From positions 1-64,000 of the forward strand of contig CAWANG010000010.1 in the NCBI GenBank assembly GCA_963783175.1: a DNA stretch of 64,000 nucleotides, written 5' to 3'. Origin of the DNA: Roseiarcus sp963783175. Its GTDB lineage: Bacteria; Pseudomonadota; Alphaproteobacteria; Rhizobiales; Beijerinckiaceae. This document shows positions 52,045 to 61,604 of the stretch, piece after piece; the first letter of the stretch is position 1, and every line of letters begins with the position of its first letter. The translations under genes were made by a program, and so were the position numbers. The notes under the pieces were generated by a model that saw only the letters and a program-made list of their open reading frames with translations, was not told the origin of the DNA and made no database searches.

Positions 52045-53634
52045 TCAGAACAGCGTCCCCTGTCCTTCGTCTTTGTCCGGCTTCGCTCGTCTGCGCGGTG
52101 GCAGGAGCGGGGGCGGAGTCAGGAGCGGCCCGACGCGGCCTCCGGCTATGGCGCCGACCTTTCCGTCGGCGAATTCGATTTCGAGCCGCTGCGTCTGCCG
52201 GACCTCCGTCGCGCGCCGCAGCGGTCTTTGCGTCTCATCCCGAACAAGCGCGAAACCGCGCGACAGCACGCCGCGATAACTCATCGCGCCAAGCAATTGC
52301 CAAGCGGAGAAGAGCTGAGCGCGGCGATTCTGCAGGCGTTCGTCATACGCCCGCGCCATGCGAGCGGCGAGGCGCTCGACCGCTTCCGCCCGCTCGACGC
52401 GTCTCCTGGCGATGAGCGCCGTCTCGCGCGCGAACGCCCGGCCGGCGGCGGCCGCCGCCCGGCGCGTCCGTTCGATGAGCGTCGGCCCGAGCCGGGCCAG
52501 ACGGCCGATGAGCCCTCGCACGCGCTCGCGCTGGCCAGCGAGAAGCGCGCGCGGCGAATGGCGAGCGAGGCGCCGCGCCAATCCCGCCGCCCGCAGCGCG
52601 CGCTGGTCGACGCCTGCGCGCACCCGCGCGCTCAGCGTCTCCGCCGCGCGGTCGAGGCGCTGGCGCGGCTGCGCGATGATCGCCTCGCCCCCCGGCAGCG
52701 CGCGGGAGAGTGCGCGCAGGTCGGCGCGAAGGCGCTGGGCGAAGCGCAGGATCGCGCCGCGGCCGCGGGCGTCGAGTTCCGCGGTCGCGGCCAGGAGATC
52801 GGCGCGGACCGGCACCGCGAATTCGGCGGCCGCCGTCGGCGTCGGCGCGCGGACGTCCGCCGCGTGATCGAGCAGCGTCCAGTCGGTCTCGTGGCCGACC
52901 GCGGCGATGAGCGGGATTAAGCTCCGGGCGGCGGCGCGCACCACGGCCTCGTCGTTGAAGCTCATGAGGTCCTCGAGCGAGCCGCCGCCGCGAGCGACGA
53001 TCAGCACGTCGGGCCGCGCCACTCGCCCGTCCGGGGGAAGCGCGTTGAAGCCGTCGATCGCCGCGGCGACCTCGGCCGCGGAGGTCTCGCCCTGCACCCT
53101 GACCGGCCAGACGATGACCCGGACCGGGAACCGGTCGGCGAGACGGTGGAGGATGTCGCGAATGACGGCGCCGGTCGGCGACGTCACCACCCCGACGACC
53201 TTTGGCAAAAACGGCGCCTTGCGCTTCCGCGCGGCGTCGAACAGCCCCTCCTCGGCGAGTTTCCTGCGCCGCGCCTCAAGCAGCGCCATCAGCGCCCCGA
53301 CGCCGGCCAGCTCCAGCGCCTCGATCACGATCTGGTAGGTCGATTTGCCCGGGAAAGTGGTCAGTCTCCCAGTCGCGACGACCTCGAGCCCGTCTTCGGG
53401 CTTGAGCCGCATCCGCTGGAAGGCGGTGCGCCAGACGACGGCGTCGAGGCGGGCGTTGGCGTCCTTGAGGCAGAAATAGGCGTGGCCGGAGGAATGGGGT
53501 CCACGATAGCCGGAAATCTCGCCCCGCACGCGGACGTAGCCGAACCGGTCTTCGATCGCGCGCCTGAGCGCGCTCGACAGTTCGCTGACGGTGATCTCGG
53601 GCGCATTTGCTCCGCGCGCGTCCGGCTCGGCCAT
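52045..53634 (-). CDS. xseA: Exodeoxyribonuclease VII large subunit
   Basis: XseA with XseB degrades single-stranded DNA in both directions. The 529-residue protein opens with the OB fold (EITVSELSSALRRAIEDRFG, VRVRGEISGYRGPHSSGHAY), then the nuclease core with VVGVVTSPTGAVIRDILHRL, DVLIVARGGGSLEDLMSFND, and VSAVGHETDWTLLD-type IAAVGHETDWTLLDHAADVRA. A long Arg/Ala-rich coiled-coil stalk (about 300-430) ends in MSYRGVLSRGFALV. ATG 53634 is the natural start; the open frame beyond is antisense to the next gene's leader. xseB is not adjacent. Confidence 0.95.
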   Translation of the reverse strand: MAEPDARGANAPEITVSELSSALRRAIEDRFGYVRVRGEISGYRGPHSSGHAYFCLKDANARLDAVVWRTAFQRMRLKPEDGLEVVATGRLTTFPGKSTYQIVIEALELAGVGALMALLEARRRKLAEEGLFDAARKRKAPFLPKVVGVVTSPTGAVIRDILHRLADRFPVRVIVWPVRVQGETSAAEVAAAIDGFNALPPDGRVARPDVLIVARGGGSLEDLMSFNDEAVVRAAARSLIPLIAAVGHETDWTLLDHAADVRAPTPTAAAEFAVPVRADLLAATAELDARGRGAILRFAQRLRADLRALSRALPGGEAIIAQPRQRLDRAAETLSARVRAGVDQRALRAAGLARRLARHSPRALLAGQRERVRGLIGRLARLGPTLIERTRRAAAAAGRAFARETALIARRRVERAEAVERLAARMARAYDERLQNRRAQLFSAWQLLGAMSYRGVLSRGFALVRDETQRPLRRATEVRQTQRLEIEFADGKVGAIAGGRVGPLLTPPPLLPPRRRAKPDKDEGQGTLF

Positions 53635-53840
53635 CTCCCGACTATGCCCGATCCCGCCGGACGAAGCCATAAGCAGCGCGGCGCGCGCTGTCGGGCTGGG
53701 GCTATGGCGCCTCGCGGCGAAACCACGTATGAAGCGCCGCCCGCGCGCCTTGTTCGCGCCGCGATGTCGGTTTCTAACGGCGCCGGTCGGGCTCGGGCGC
53801 CGGCGCGGAGCTCCAGGGATCGCGAGGGGCGGTTGACGAG

Positions 53841-55136
53841 ATGAAGGCGGCGATGACACGCAAGGGAAGCGCGCTCGGAAGCGGCAAGTTTCTGGCGTCG
53901 GCTGGCGTTTTCGCCGCGCTGGCGGCGTCTATCGCGGCTTTCAACGGCGGCGCGCTGGCGCAGAACGCCGATTGCGCGCGCCTGCAGCAGGCGATCGCCT
54001 CGCGCCACGGTTCCAGCGGCTCGCAGGCAGCGGTCGAGCGCCAGCGCGCCGAGCTGTCGCGCGCTGAGGGCTCTGCGCGTTCGCTCGGCTGTGGAAATCG
54101 CAAGTTCCTGTTTTTCGGTTCGGAGCCGCCGCCGCAATGCGGCGAACTCAACGGACAGATCGCGCGCATGCAGGCCAATCTCGCCGACCTGGAGGCCCGC
54201 GCGGGTGGCGGGGCCGGTGATCTCATCGCCCGCTATAACGCCGAATGCGGCAATGCGCCGCCGAGACCGACCAACTTCCTCGAGGCGTTGTTCGGCGGCG
54301 TCGCGAGACTTGCGGCCCCGCCTCCGTCGCAGCCGCAGCAGCAGATGGACGCGAGATTCGAACCGCTCGATCACGGCGCGCCTGACCGAACCAACAAATC
54401 CGGGCAGCCCGCCGACAGGCGCAGCGTCGTGGCGCACGCCGGCTCCTATGCGGTATGCGTGCGCACCTGCGACGGCAGCTTCTTTCCCGTTTCCTATTCC
54501 GGCGCCGGCAGCCGCGCCGACAGCCTGGAAGAAGTTTGCAGGGCTTTGTGCCCTAACGCCGACATGGCGCTTTACTCGTTTCCGTTCGGAGGGACGATCG
54601 ACGAGGCTGAATCGATGTCCGGCGAGCCCTACGCGAATTTGCCCAACGCCGGCAAATTCCAGCAGACCAACGATCCGACCTGCTCCTGCCGGCGCAGGGG
54701 AGAGTCCTGGGCGGAGGCGCTCGCCGACGCCGAGGCGCGGTACGGCCACGAGAAGCACGACATCATCGTGACGCCCGAGAAGTCGGCGGAAATGGCGCGC
54801 CCGATCATCGATCCGAAAGCCAAGCCGGCGGTGGATCCGAAGGCCAAGCCCAGCGCGCCCGGCGCGTCAGTCGTCGCCGGACCCGGGGCCGCGCCGGCCA
54901 CAACGCCCGGCGTGACGCCTCCGGGCGACGCGGCGAGCGCCCCGGTCCTCGACATCAACGGCGCGGACACGAAGCTCAGCGCCGAGACCGCCACAGTCAG
55001 CCGCGAGGCGTCCGGCATCGCCGGCGACGACGTCCAGGGCGCGAAAAGCTTCACCGTGACTCAGGGGCGAATGACGGAAGTCACCGGACCCGACGGGGTC
55101 AAACGCCAGGTGCGGATAGTCGGGCCAGCGCTCTAG
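53841..55136 (+). CDS. DUF2865 exported protein
   Basis: The 431-residue protein has a long signal peptide (ending AAFNGGALAQ), a Cys-containing coiled-coil-like helix bundle (CARLQQAIASRHGSSGSQAA to about residue 140), and the DUF2865 core with YAVCVRTCDGSFFPVSYSGA, CRALCPNADMALYSFPFGGT and DPTCSCRRRGESWAEALADA. Eight or more Cys in pairs point to disulfides in the periplasm. The Pro/Ala-rich C-terminal third is of low complexity. DUF2865 is restricted to Hyphomicrobiales and has no assigned function. Its 3' end overlaps the convergent gltX by 38 bases. Confidence 0.85.
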   Translation: MKAAMTRKGSALGSGKFLASAGVFAALAASIAAFNGGALAQNADCARLQQAIASRHGSSGSQAAVERQRAELSRAEGSARSLGCGNRKFLFFGSEPPPQCGELNGQIARMQANLADLEARAGGGAGDLIARYNAECGNAPPRPTNFLEALFGGVARLAAPPPSQPQQQMDARFEPLDHGAPDRTNKSGQPADRRSVVAHAGSYAVCVRTCDGSFFPVSYSGAGSRADSLEEVCRALCPNADMALYSFPFGGTIDEAESMSGEPYANLPNAGKFQQTNDPTCSCRRRGESWAEALADAEARYGHEKHDIIVTPEKSAEMARPIIDPKAKPAVDPKAKPSAPGASVVAGPGAAPATTPGVTPPGDAASAPVLDINGADTKLSAETATVSREASGIAGDDVQGAKSFTVTQGRMTEVTGPDGVKRQVRIVGPAL

Positions 55137-56448
55137 CGCGGCCCATCAACGGCAGGAGAACGGCGAGCTCCGGCCCCGCGTCCCGGCCGGTCAATGCCAG
55201 GCGCAAGGGATGAAAGAGCGCCCGCCCCTTGCGGCCGGTGAGTTCCTTGATCCGCGTCGTCCACGCGCCCCAGGTCGATTTGTCCCAGGGGCTCTCCGGC
55301 GCGCATGTGGCGGCCAGTTTCAGAAAATCGGCGTCCTCGACGATCGGCGTGACCTCGCCGTCAACGACGTCCTGCCATATGGCGGCGTCGTCGAGACGCG
55401 AGAGGTTGCCGCGAACGGCCAGCCACAAGGCTTCCGCCTTGGGTCCAGCGACGCCGAGCGCGGCCAGCCGATCGGCGACCGTCGCATAAGCCATGCGATG
55501 GAGGGTGCGCGCCGAAAGCGCCTCGAGCTCCGCTTCGTCGAAGCGGGCCGCGCCGTGAGAGAGATGCGACAGATCGACCAGGCCCGCCAGTTCGTCGAGT
55601 GAATCGACGGGACGCACTGCCTCGGCCGAACCGACCAGCACCGCGAGCGCGGCGACGGCGAGCGACTCGATCCCCTTCGTGCGCAGCGAGCCGATCGACA
55701 GCGCGCCGGCGCGCTTCGACAGCCCCCCGCCCCCGGCGTCGGTCAGTAGGTTGTGATGGCCGAAACGGGGCGCAGCGCCCGCGAGGGCCTCGAAAATCTA
55801 AATCTGCACCGCGGTGTTGGTGACATGATCCTCGCCCCGGATGACGTGGGTGACGCCGAAGTCGATGTCGTCGACCACCGAGGGCAGCGTATAGAGGTAG
55901 GTGCCGTCCTCCCGGCGGAGGACCGGATCGGACAGCGACGCGCAGTCGATGCGGCTCTCGCCGCGCACCACATCGTCCCAGCGCACTGTCGTCGGTTCGA
56001 GCCGGAAGCGCCAATGGGGCTTGCGGCCCGAAGCTTCGAGCGCCGACCGCTCGCTTTCCGACAGGCGCAACGCGGCGCGATCATAGATCGGCGGGCGGCC
56101 GAGCGCCTGCTGCCGCTTGCGGCGCCGGTCGAGCTCCTCCGCTGTCTCATAGGCGGCGTAGAGACGGTGCAGGGCTTTGAGCCTTACGGCTGCCTCATCA
56201 TAGGCTGCCATCCGCTCGGATTGGCGCCGCACCAGGTCCGCCTTAATTCCCAGCCACTCGAGATCCGCCTCGATCGCGTCGGCGTATTCGGCCTTCGAAC
56301 GATGGAGATCCGTATCATCGAAGCGAAGGATGAATGTTCCCCCGCGGCGCTTGGCGAACAGCCAGTTGAGGAGTGCTGTGCGGGCGTTGCCGATGTGGAT
56401 GCGCCCGGTCGGCGAGGGTGCGAAACGGACGACCGGGGGAGAGGTCAT
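55099..56448 (-). pseudogene. gltX: Glutamyl-tRNA synthetase with in-frame amber codon
   Basis: The enzyme charges tRNA with glutamate. The ATP-binding HIGN motif is in RFAPSPTGRIHIGNARTALL near the start at ATG 56448, and the KMSKS-equivalent GGGLSKRAGALSIGSLR lies past the break. At 55798-55800 a TAG interrupts HVTNTAVQI-stop-IFEALAGAAPRFGHHNLL; the frame is the same on both sides and complete to 55099. One base change from CAG, GAG or AAG would explain it. The C-terminal tRNA-binding part is therefore lost unless the TAG is an error or is read through. Alphaproteobacteria usually carry a second GltX. Confidence 0.88.
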
Positions 56449-56524
56449 TTCGCCTTCATAGAAGCGTCGTGACGGCGCGGCAATATGGTGTGACAAGGCC
56501 TAGTGATTCGAGTAGTCTAGACCC

Positions 56525-57682
56525 ATGACCATCAGCGCCCTGGCGGCGGGGATTTGCGCTACCAGCGCGGGGATTCATGGGCTGAGCGTTGCGCTCGCGG
56601 CCCCTCGGTGCAGGCGGCGGCCGGGCCCGACGCCAGCGCCGAAAGACGCTCAGGGCGTCACGATCGTGCAGCCTTTGTGCGGGGTTGAAGCGTTTTCACG
56701 TGATACCCTAAGGTCGATCTTCGCCCTCGACTACCCGACCTACGAGATCATCTTCTGCCTCGCCAGCGCCGACGACCCGATCGCTCCCCTGGTGCGCGGC
56801 GCGATCGACGCGAACCCGCATCGTCCGGCCCGTCTGCTCATTGGCGATGACCGGGTCAGCGCGAATCCCAAGCTCAACAATGTTGTCAAGGGATGGAGAG
56901 CAGCGCGCCACGAATGGGTGATCATCGCCGATTCCAACGTTCTGATGCCGAGCGACTACGTTCAGCGTTTGCTCGCGCGCTGGCGCCCCAACTCCGGGAT
57001 CGTCTGCGCCCCGCCGATCGGCACCCGTCCCGAGTCCTTCGCCGCCGAGATCGAGTGCGCCTTTCTCAACACCTATGAGGCGCGCTGGCAGTATGCAGGC
57101 AAATCCTCCGGCTACGGTTTCGCCCAGGGCAAGACGATGCTGTGGCGCCGCGAAATCATGGAAAAGGGCGGAGGCATCGAGGCTTTGGGGGCCGAGATCG
57201 CCGAGGACGCGGCCGCGACCAAGCTCATCAATGCCCAGGGGCTGAACGCCCACCTCGTCGACCAGCCATTTCAGCAGCCGCTCGGAAGACGGCGCCTGAA
57301 GGACGTCTGGTCGCGGCAGGTTCGCTGGGCCCGACTGCGGCGGGCGACCTTTCCGTTGTTTTTCGTGCCCGAGATCTTGACGACGAGCCTGTTCACCCTC
57401 GCGGCGGCGGGCGTCGCCGCGCCGCAATTCGGGGTGAACGTCGCCTTCAGCGTCGCCGCAATGGCCGTTTTTTGGTACGGCGCCGAGGCTATCCTCGCCG
57501 TGGCGTCGGGCTGGCCGGTGTCGTGGCGAATGCCTTTGGCGTGGATTGCCCGCGATCTCCTGCTGCCGCTGGTGTTCGCCAAGGCCTGGACGGGCCACGC
57601 CATCGTCTGGCGCGGCAACGCCATGAGTGTCGACGAAACCATGTTCAGCGAACCTGATTCCGAGCCGCGACCGCAGATTTGA
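56525..57682 (+). CDS. Ceramide-glucosyltransferase-like GT21 enzyme
   Basis: The 385-residue membrane glycosyltransferase matches the GT21/HpnI-type GT2-like fold: D1 region GVTIVQPLCGVEAFSRDTLR, the DxD-like DSNVLMPSDYVQ, the NPKLNNVVKGWR acceptor loop, the (Q/R)xxRW motif in RQVRWARLRR, and C-terminal helices (about 300-350). GT21 proteins glucosylate ceramide or related lipids, and HpnI relatives act on hopanoid intermediates. No squalene-hopene gene is nearby, so the lipid acceptor is uncertain. It is divergent from gltX with a 76-base gap. Confidence 0.82.
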   Translation: MTISALAAGICATSAGIHGLSVALAAPRCRRRPGPTPAPKDAQGVTIVQPLCGVEAFSRDTLRSIFALDYPTYEIIFCLASADDPIAPLVRGAIDANPHRPARLLIGDDRVSANPKLNNVVKGWRAARHEWVIIADSNVLMPSDYVQRLLARWRPNSGIVCAPPIGTRPESFAAEIECAFLNTYEARWQYAGKSSGYGFAQGKTMLWRREIMEKGGGIEALGAEIAEDAAATKLINAQGLNAHLVDQPFQQPLGRRRLKDVWSRQVRWARLRRATFPLFFVPEILTTSLFTLAAAGVAAPQFGVNVAFSVAAMAVFWYGAEAILAVASGWPVSWRMPLAWIARDLLLPLVFAKAWTGHAIVWRGNAMSVDETMFSEPDSEPRPQI

Positions 57683-57869
57683 CTGGCCGCGGAGCGCCGC
57701 CCGCCGGCTGGCGGCTCCGCCGCAGGCGAAACCGCCAAAATTCCGCTCAACTGACGCGATAGCGCTTTGACCAGCGTCAAGGAGCGATGGCGGCTCTCGT
57801 GTTAGCGAGATCGTCGACAGGCTCGCGCCTGAACTACTCAAAACCACAGGCGCGAGGGAGGAGTAGCCA

Positions 57870-58136
57870 ATGCATTCGCAGAGCGAAGACCTGCGCGCAG
57901 GCGTGTTGAATGCGCTCTTTTGGGACCTGCGGGTTCCGCGGCACCAGTTGAGCGTCGACGTCGAGAACGGATGGGTCACCGTTTCCGGGACCGTGGATCT
58001 TCCCTATCAAAGGATCTGCGCCGAATTCGACGCTCGAAGCGTCCGGGGAGTCGTCGGCGTAACCAACCTGATCCAACTCACGGACGTCCTACGCGCCAAG
58101 GATCGAACGGACCAGGTCGCCGAAAGCCGCCACTGA
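57870..58136 (+). CDS. BON domain protein
   Basis: The 88-residue product is one BON (OsmY/phospholipid-binding) domain: LRAGVLNALFWDLRVPRHQL, VDVENGWVTVSGTVDLPYQR, and VRGVVGVTNLIQL. It has no signal peptide, so it is likely cytoplasmic, although most single-BON proteins are periplasmic. A GGAGGAG ribosome site precedes ATG 57870. BON domains bind membranes or proteins; the target here is unknown. Confidence 0.85.
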   Translation: MHSQSEDLRAGVLNALFWDLRVPRHQLSVDVENGWVTVSGTVDLPYQRICAEFDARSVRGVVGVTNLIQLTDVLRAKDRTDQVAESRH

Positions 58137-58176
58137 ATTCGGCCGAGGGCCGAGACCGGTCCGCCGAAAGCCGAGT

Positions 58177-58968
58177 TCAGACCGACTTCAACATGCCGCC
58201 GTCGACGAAATAAGTCGAGCCGACCGAGTAGCTTGCCCGTTCCGAGCACAGGAAGACGAAAAAGTTGGCCAGTTCCTGCGGCGTGGCGAAACGTTTGATC
58301 GGCGCGTGCTCGCGCGCCACGCTGTCGAGATAGGCCTGCCAGTCTCCTCCTTTGTCGGCGGTGAGTTGCTTTGCGGTCTTGATCCAGTCCGGGGTCAGAA
58401 TGAGACCAGGGTTGACGCAATCGACCCGGATGTTGTCGCCGATGAGTTCGGTCGAAAGCGTTTTTGAGAACATCATCAGCGCCGCCTTGGTCACATTATA
58501 GATCGGCTCGTACCAGAGCGGCTGGGCGGCGCAGATCGACGCATTGTGCAGGATGACGCCGCCGCCGCGTTTCTTCATCGTCGGCGCGAGGCCACGCGCG
58601 AGCCTGACCGCCGCCATCACGTGCAGGTCCCAGTAGGCTTGCCATTTCTCGTCCGGCGCCTCGATCACCGTCTCGTTGCTCCCCGTGCCGGCGTTGTTGA
58701 TGAGAATGTCGGCGCCGCCAAAAAGTCGCCCGACATCGGCGACGAGGTCGTCCGTCCCCTCGCGAGTCGCGACGTCGCAGGCGACCCCTTCAGCGCGGAC
58801 GCCGAAAGTCTTGGCGATGCGACCGGCCTCCCTGCGAACTCGCTCGACGCCGCGCGCCGCGATCACGACATCCACGCCCTCCGCCGCGAGGCCCTCGGCG
58901 ATCGCGAGGCCGATGCCGACGCTGCCGCCGGTGACGACGGCGACCTTACCCTTGAGCCCGAGATCCAT
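58177..58968 (-). CDS. SDR family oxidoreductase
   Basis: The 263-residue short-chain dehydrogenase has the NAD(P) loop VVTGGSVGIGLAIAEGL, NNAG in ILINNAGTGSNET, and the active-site Ser in ILHNASICAAQP with Tyr-x-x-x-Lys in YNVTKAALMMFSK. The C-terminus ends STYFVDGGMLKSV. Its place just downstream of a second SDR and mannitol dehydrogenase suggests polyol or sugar-acid oxidation. No substrate can be assigned; the pair is 36 bases apart on one strand. Confidence 0.88.
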   Translation of the reverse strand: MDLGLKGKVAVVTGGSVGIGLAIAEGLAAEGVDVVIAARGVERVRREAGRIAKTFGVRAEGVACDVATREGTDDLVADVGRLFGGADILINNAGTGSNETVIEAPDEKWQAYWDLHVMAAVRLARGLAPTMKKRGGGVILHNASICAAQPLWYEPIYNVTKAALMMFSKTLSTELIGDNIRVDCVNPGLILTPDWIKTAKQLTADKGGDWQAYLDSVAREHAPIKRFATPQELANFFVFLCSERASYSVGSTYFVDGGMLKSV

Positions 58969-59004
58969 GGTGCGCCCCTCCCGCCTGTCGACGTCGCCGG
59001 ACTC

Positions 59005-59778
59005 TCACCAGCTGGTATAGCCGCCGTCAGCCAGCACGATCGACCCGGTCATCAGACTGGCGGCGTCGGAAGCGAGAAACATGACGACGGCGGCGATCTC
59101 GTCCGGCTCGCCCATGCGCGCCATCGGCGTTCCGTCGATCCAGGCGTCGAACATCGGCCTGTTGGTTTTCGCCAAGGCGGTAAGCGGCGTGTTGATGTAG
59201 GTCGGCGCGACGGCGTTGACGCGGACGCCGCGCGCGCCCCATTCGGCGGCGAGCGACTTTGTCAGATGATGCACGGCGGCCTTGGAGGCGTTGTAACAGG
59301 CTTGCGGCTGCGGCTTGTTGACGATGATCCCCGACATCGAGCCGATGTTGACGATCGAGCCGCGCCCGGCCGCGAGCATGTGCCTGCCGAACGCGCGGCA
59401 ACACCAGAAGAGGCCGTTGAGGTTTACATCGATGACGTTGAGCCAGTGCTCGTCGGTCACGTCTTCCGCCGCCGTCTCCGAGCGGGCGATGCCGGCGTTG
59501 CAGACCAGAATGTCGATCCGGTCTTTCTCCTTCATCACCCGGGCGGCGGCCGCGTCGACCTGCTTCGAGTCGGTGACCTCGATCTCGATGACGTCGACAT
59601 CGTAGCCCTTGGCTTTCATCGCCGCCTGGCTCTCCCCGGCCGCCTTAGGATTGCGGTCGGCGATATAGACATGGGCGCCGGCCTCCAACAGCGCCTCGAC
59701 GCAAGCCAGGCCGATGCCCTGGGCGCCGCCAGTGACGACAGCGACCCGGCCCTTGAGGTTGAAGCGATCCAGATACAT
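59005..59778 (-). CDS. SDR family polyol dehydrogenase-like enzyme
   Basis: The 257-residue enzyme carries VVTGGAQGIGLACVEALLEA, CNAGIARSE, the active-site Ser in VNIGSMSGIIVNKPQPQACY, and YNASKAAVHHLTK. The NKPQPQACYNASK sequence is typical of SDRs oxidising sorbitol, arabitol or related polyols. It lies in the polyol operon between the first SDR and the mannitol dehydrogenase gene, so it probably feeds the products onward. The exact sugar is not known. Confidence 0.88.
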   Translation of the reverse strand: MYLDRFNLKGRVAVVTGGAQGIGLACVEALLEAGAHVYIADRNPKAAGESQAAMKAKGYDVDVIEIEVTDSKQVDAAAARVMKEKDRIDILVCNAGIARSETAAEDVTDEHWLNVIDVNLNGLFWCCRAFGRHMLAAGRGSIVNIGSMSGIIVNKPQPQACYNASKAAVHHLTKSLAAEWGARGVRVNAVAPTYINTPLTALAKTNRPMFDAWIDGTPMARMGEPDEIAAVVMFLASDAASLMTGSIVLADGGYTSW

Positions 59779-59803
59779 GGGCGCGAGGCCTCCGTCAGCT
59801 CAT

Positions 59804-59962
59804 TCACTCGCCGCCATCGACGTTGGGCGTCTGCGCAGCCGTCTTGGCAGCGTCGAGCGCGACGGCGAAGGCTTTGTCACTGTCGCGGGCGGCGGCTTCC
59901 TGCGCGTGGGCGAAGCATCTGCCGGCGACGGCCGCCCGCGCGCCCTTATCCGTTAGCTTCAT
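59804..59962 (-). CDS. Possible 52-residue protein in polyol operon
   Basis: ATG 59962 opens MKLTDKGARAAVAGRCFAHA, then an Ala-rich helix (AARDSDKAFAVALDAAKTAA). It fits between two operon genes on the same strand, but it has no family and the composition is simple. It may be a remnant of a deleted operon gene. Confidence 0.3.
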   Translation of the reverse strand: MKLTDKGARAAVAGRCFAHAQEAAARDSDKAFAVALDAAKTAAQTPNVDGGE

Positions 59963-60024
59963 TCTCGCGTTCCCCGCGTCTCTATCCTCCGATCGCCGCT
60001 CCGGGAGCGTGGGTCGGCTCACAC

Positions 60025-61503
60025 TCACCGCTTGTCGGACAGATAGTCGGCCAAAGTCGAACGGACGCCGCGCGTCCACAGCGAAGCGAGGGCGCTAGAA
60101 AAGGCGTCGACATAGGCCGGATTTTCACCGAGCTCGCCGAAAATGTCGCGCATTTTGAGGAAGGCCTGCGCATCGTGGCGCGCCGGCTTCGCCGCCTTCT
60201 GGAGGCGGTCCCAGCTCGGATCGTTGGGCGAGATCGCCTTCCCGCTCTCGGTTTCACCGTAGCAATAGCGGCACCACAGCGCCGACACCAGCGCGAGGCC
60301 GCTGAAGGATGCGGCGGCTTTCAGGCGATCGCGAACGGAGGGAAGGATGAACTTCGGCTGCCGGTTCGAGCCGTCCAAGCACAAGCGCTGGATCGTATCG
60401 CCGATCTTCGGATTGGCGAACCGGCGCGCGACCAGGACGCGATACGAGTCGAGATTGGTGCTAGGCGGCGGCGGAACGACCGGCTGGATCTCGCGCTTGG
60501 TCAATGCCTCGAGAAAGGCGCGGATCTGCGCATCGTCCATCGCCTCGTGGACGAAATGGATGTCGAGGAGCCCGGCCGGATAGGCGATCGCGGCGTGACC
60601 GCCGTTGAGGATGCGAATCTTCATCAGTTCATAGGGCGCGACATCCGAGGTGAACGTGACCCCGGCCGCATCGAGCGCCGGGCGTCCGGCCGGAAACCGA
60701 TCTTCCACCACCCACTGCCGGAACTCCTCGCAGAACACCGGCCAGCCGTCCTCGAGGCCGTATTTGTCGCGAAGAAGGGCGCGTTCCCGATCGGTCGTCG
60801 CCGGCGTGATGCGGTCGACCATGGAATTGGGAAAAGCGACGTTGCCCCAAATCCAGCTTCCGAGTTCAGGATCGGCAAGCCGGGCTAGGCCGGCGACTGC
60901 GTTCTCAGTGACGTAGCCATTGCCAGGAATATTGTCGCACGACATCACCGTGAAGGGCGGTACCCCGGCCGCGCGGCGGCGCTTGAGCCCGGCGACGATC
61001 AGTCCGAATACGGTCTTCGGCGCGCCGATGTTGCGCGCATCGGCGGCGATCTCCGGATGGGCCGAATCGAATGTCTGCGTCGCCGGCGAAATGTAATATC
61101 CGCCCTCGGTCACAGTCAGCGAGACGATGCGGATCTCCGGCCGGGCGAGCATGTCGAGATTCGCCGCGACGTCGTAAGGCGGGACAAAATCGATCATCGC
61201 GCCGGTGACGCGGGCGTTGGTGGTCGCCGCCTCTTGCTCGACGACGGTCGTCAGCCAGTCCTGTTGCTCGAGCTTCTCGCGCACCTTCACGTCCGGGTCG
61301 CGCACCCCGGCCCCGACGATGGCCCAATCGCGGTCGCGGCCGGCGTTGAACAGATCGTCGAGATAGACCGCCTGATGCGCGCGGTGAAAATTGCCGACGC
61401 CGAAGTGAACAATGCCGGGGTGGAGATCGGAGCGTCGATATTTCGGGGTCGCGATTCCCGCAGGCATGTGGGCGAGTGCGGCGGCGGAAAGTTTAACGCT
61501 CAT
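60025..61503 (-). CDS. mtlK: Mannitol dehydrogenase family protein (MtlK type)
   Basis: The 492-residue polyol-specific long-chain dehydrogenase oxidises D-mannitol to fructose (or related hexitols) with NAD. GVGNFHRAHQAVYLDDL near the N-terminus is the nucleotide region, VMSCDNIPGNG is the central block, and the catalytic Lys295 lies in KIRILNGGHAAIAYPAGLLD with Asn300 and His303 of the KxxxxNxxH motif. Fructuronate/tagaturonate reductases share the fold, but the following transporter type favours mannitol or arabitol. It is downstream of the ATPase gene in the operon. Confidence 0.9.
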   Translation of the reverse strand: MSVKLSAAALAHMPAGIATPKYRRSDLHPGIVHFGVGNFHRAHQAVYLDDLFNAGRDRDWAIVGAGVRDPDVKVREKLEQQDWLTTVVEQEAATTNARVTGAMIDFVPPYDVAANLDMLARPEIRIVSLTVTEGGYYISPATQTFDSAHPEIAADARNIGAPKTVFGLIVAGLKRRRAAGVPPFTVMSCDNIPGNGYVTENAVAGLARLADPELGSWIWGNVAFPNSMVDRITPATTDRERALLRDKYGLEDGWPVFCEEFRQWVVEDRFPAGRPALDAAGVTFTSDVAPYELMKIRILNGGHAAIAYPAGLLDIHFVHEAMDDAQIRAFLEALTKREIQPVVPPPPSTNLDSYRVLVARRFANPKIGDTIQRLCLDGSNRQPKFILPSVRDRLKAAASFSGLALVSALWCRYCYGETESGKAISPNDPSWDRLQKAAKPARHDAQAFLKMRDIFGELGENPAYVDAFSSALASLWTRGVRSTLADYLSDKR

Positions 61504-61604
61504 GAATTCGTATCCACCGATGAATGCCGCATGGGTTCGACGTTACGCTGTCGCGGCGTCTCGCATCGAGGAGTCGACCTCCGTGCGCCGCCGCTCCTCC
61601 GCCG

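Noticed and set aside
52094..53844. Long plus-strand frames over xseA
   Set aside because: They are Arg/Pro/Ala-rich with no motifs, and the minus strand encodes a complete XseA. They are shadows of high GC at third positions.
55798..55800. Genome-wide recoding of TAG
   Set aside because: gyrA, dgdA, the DUF2865 gene and osmC all end in TAG at the expected length, so TAG is a normal stop here.
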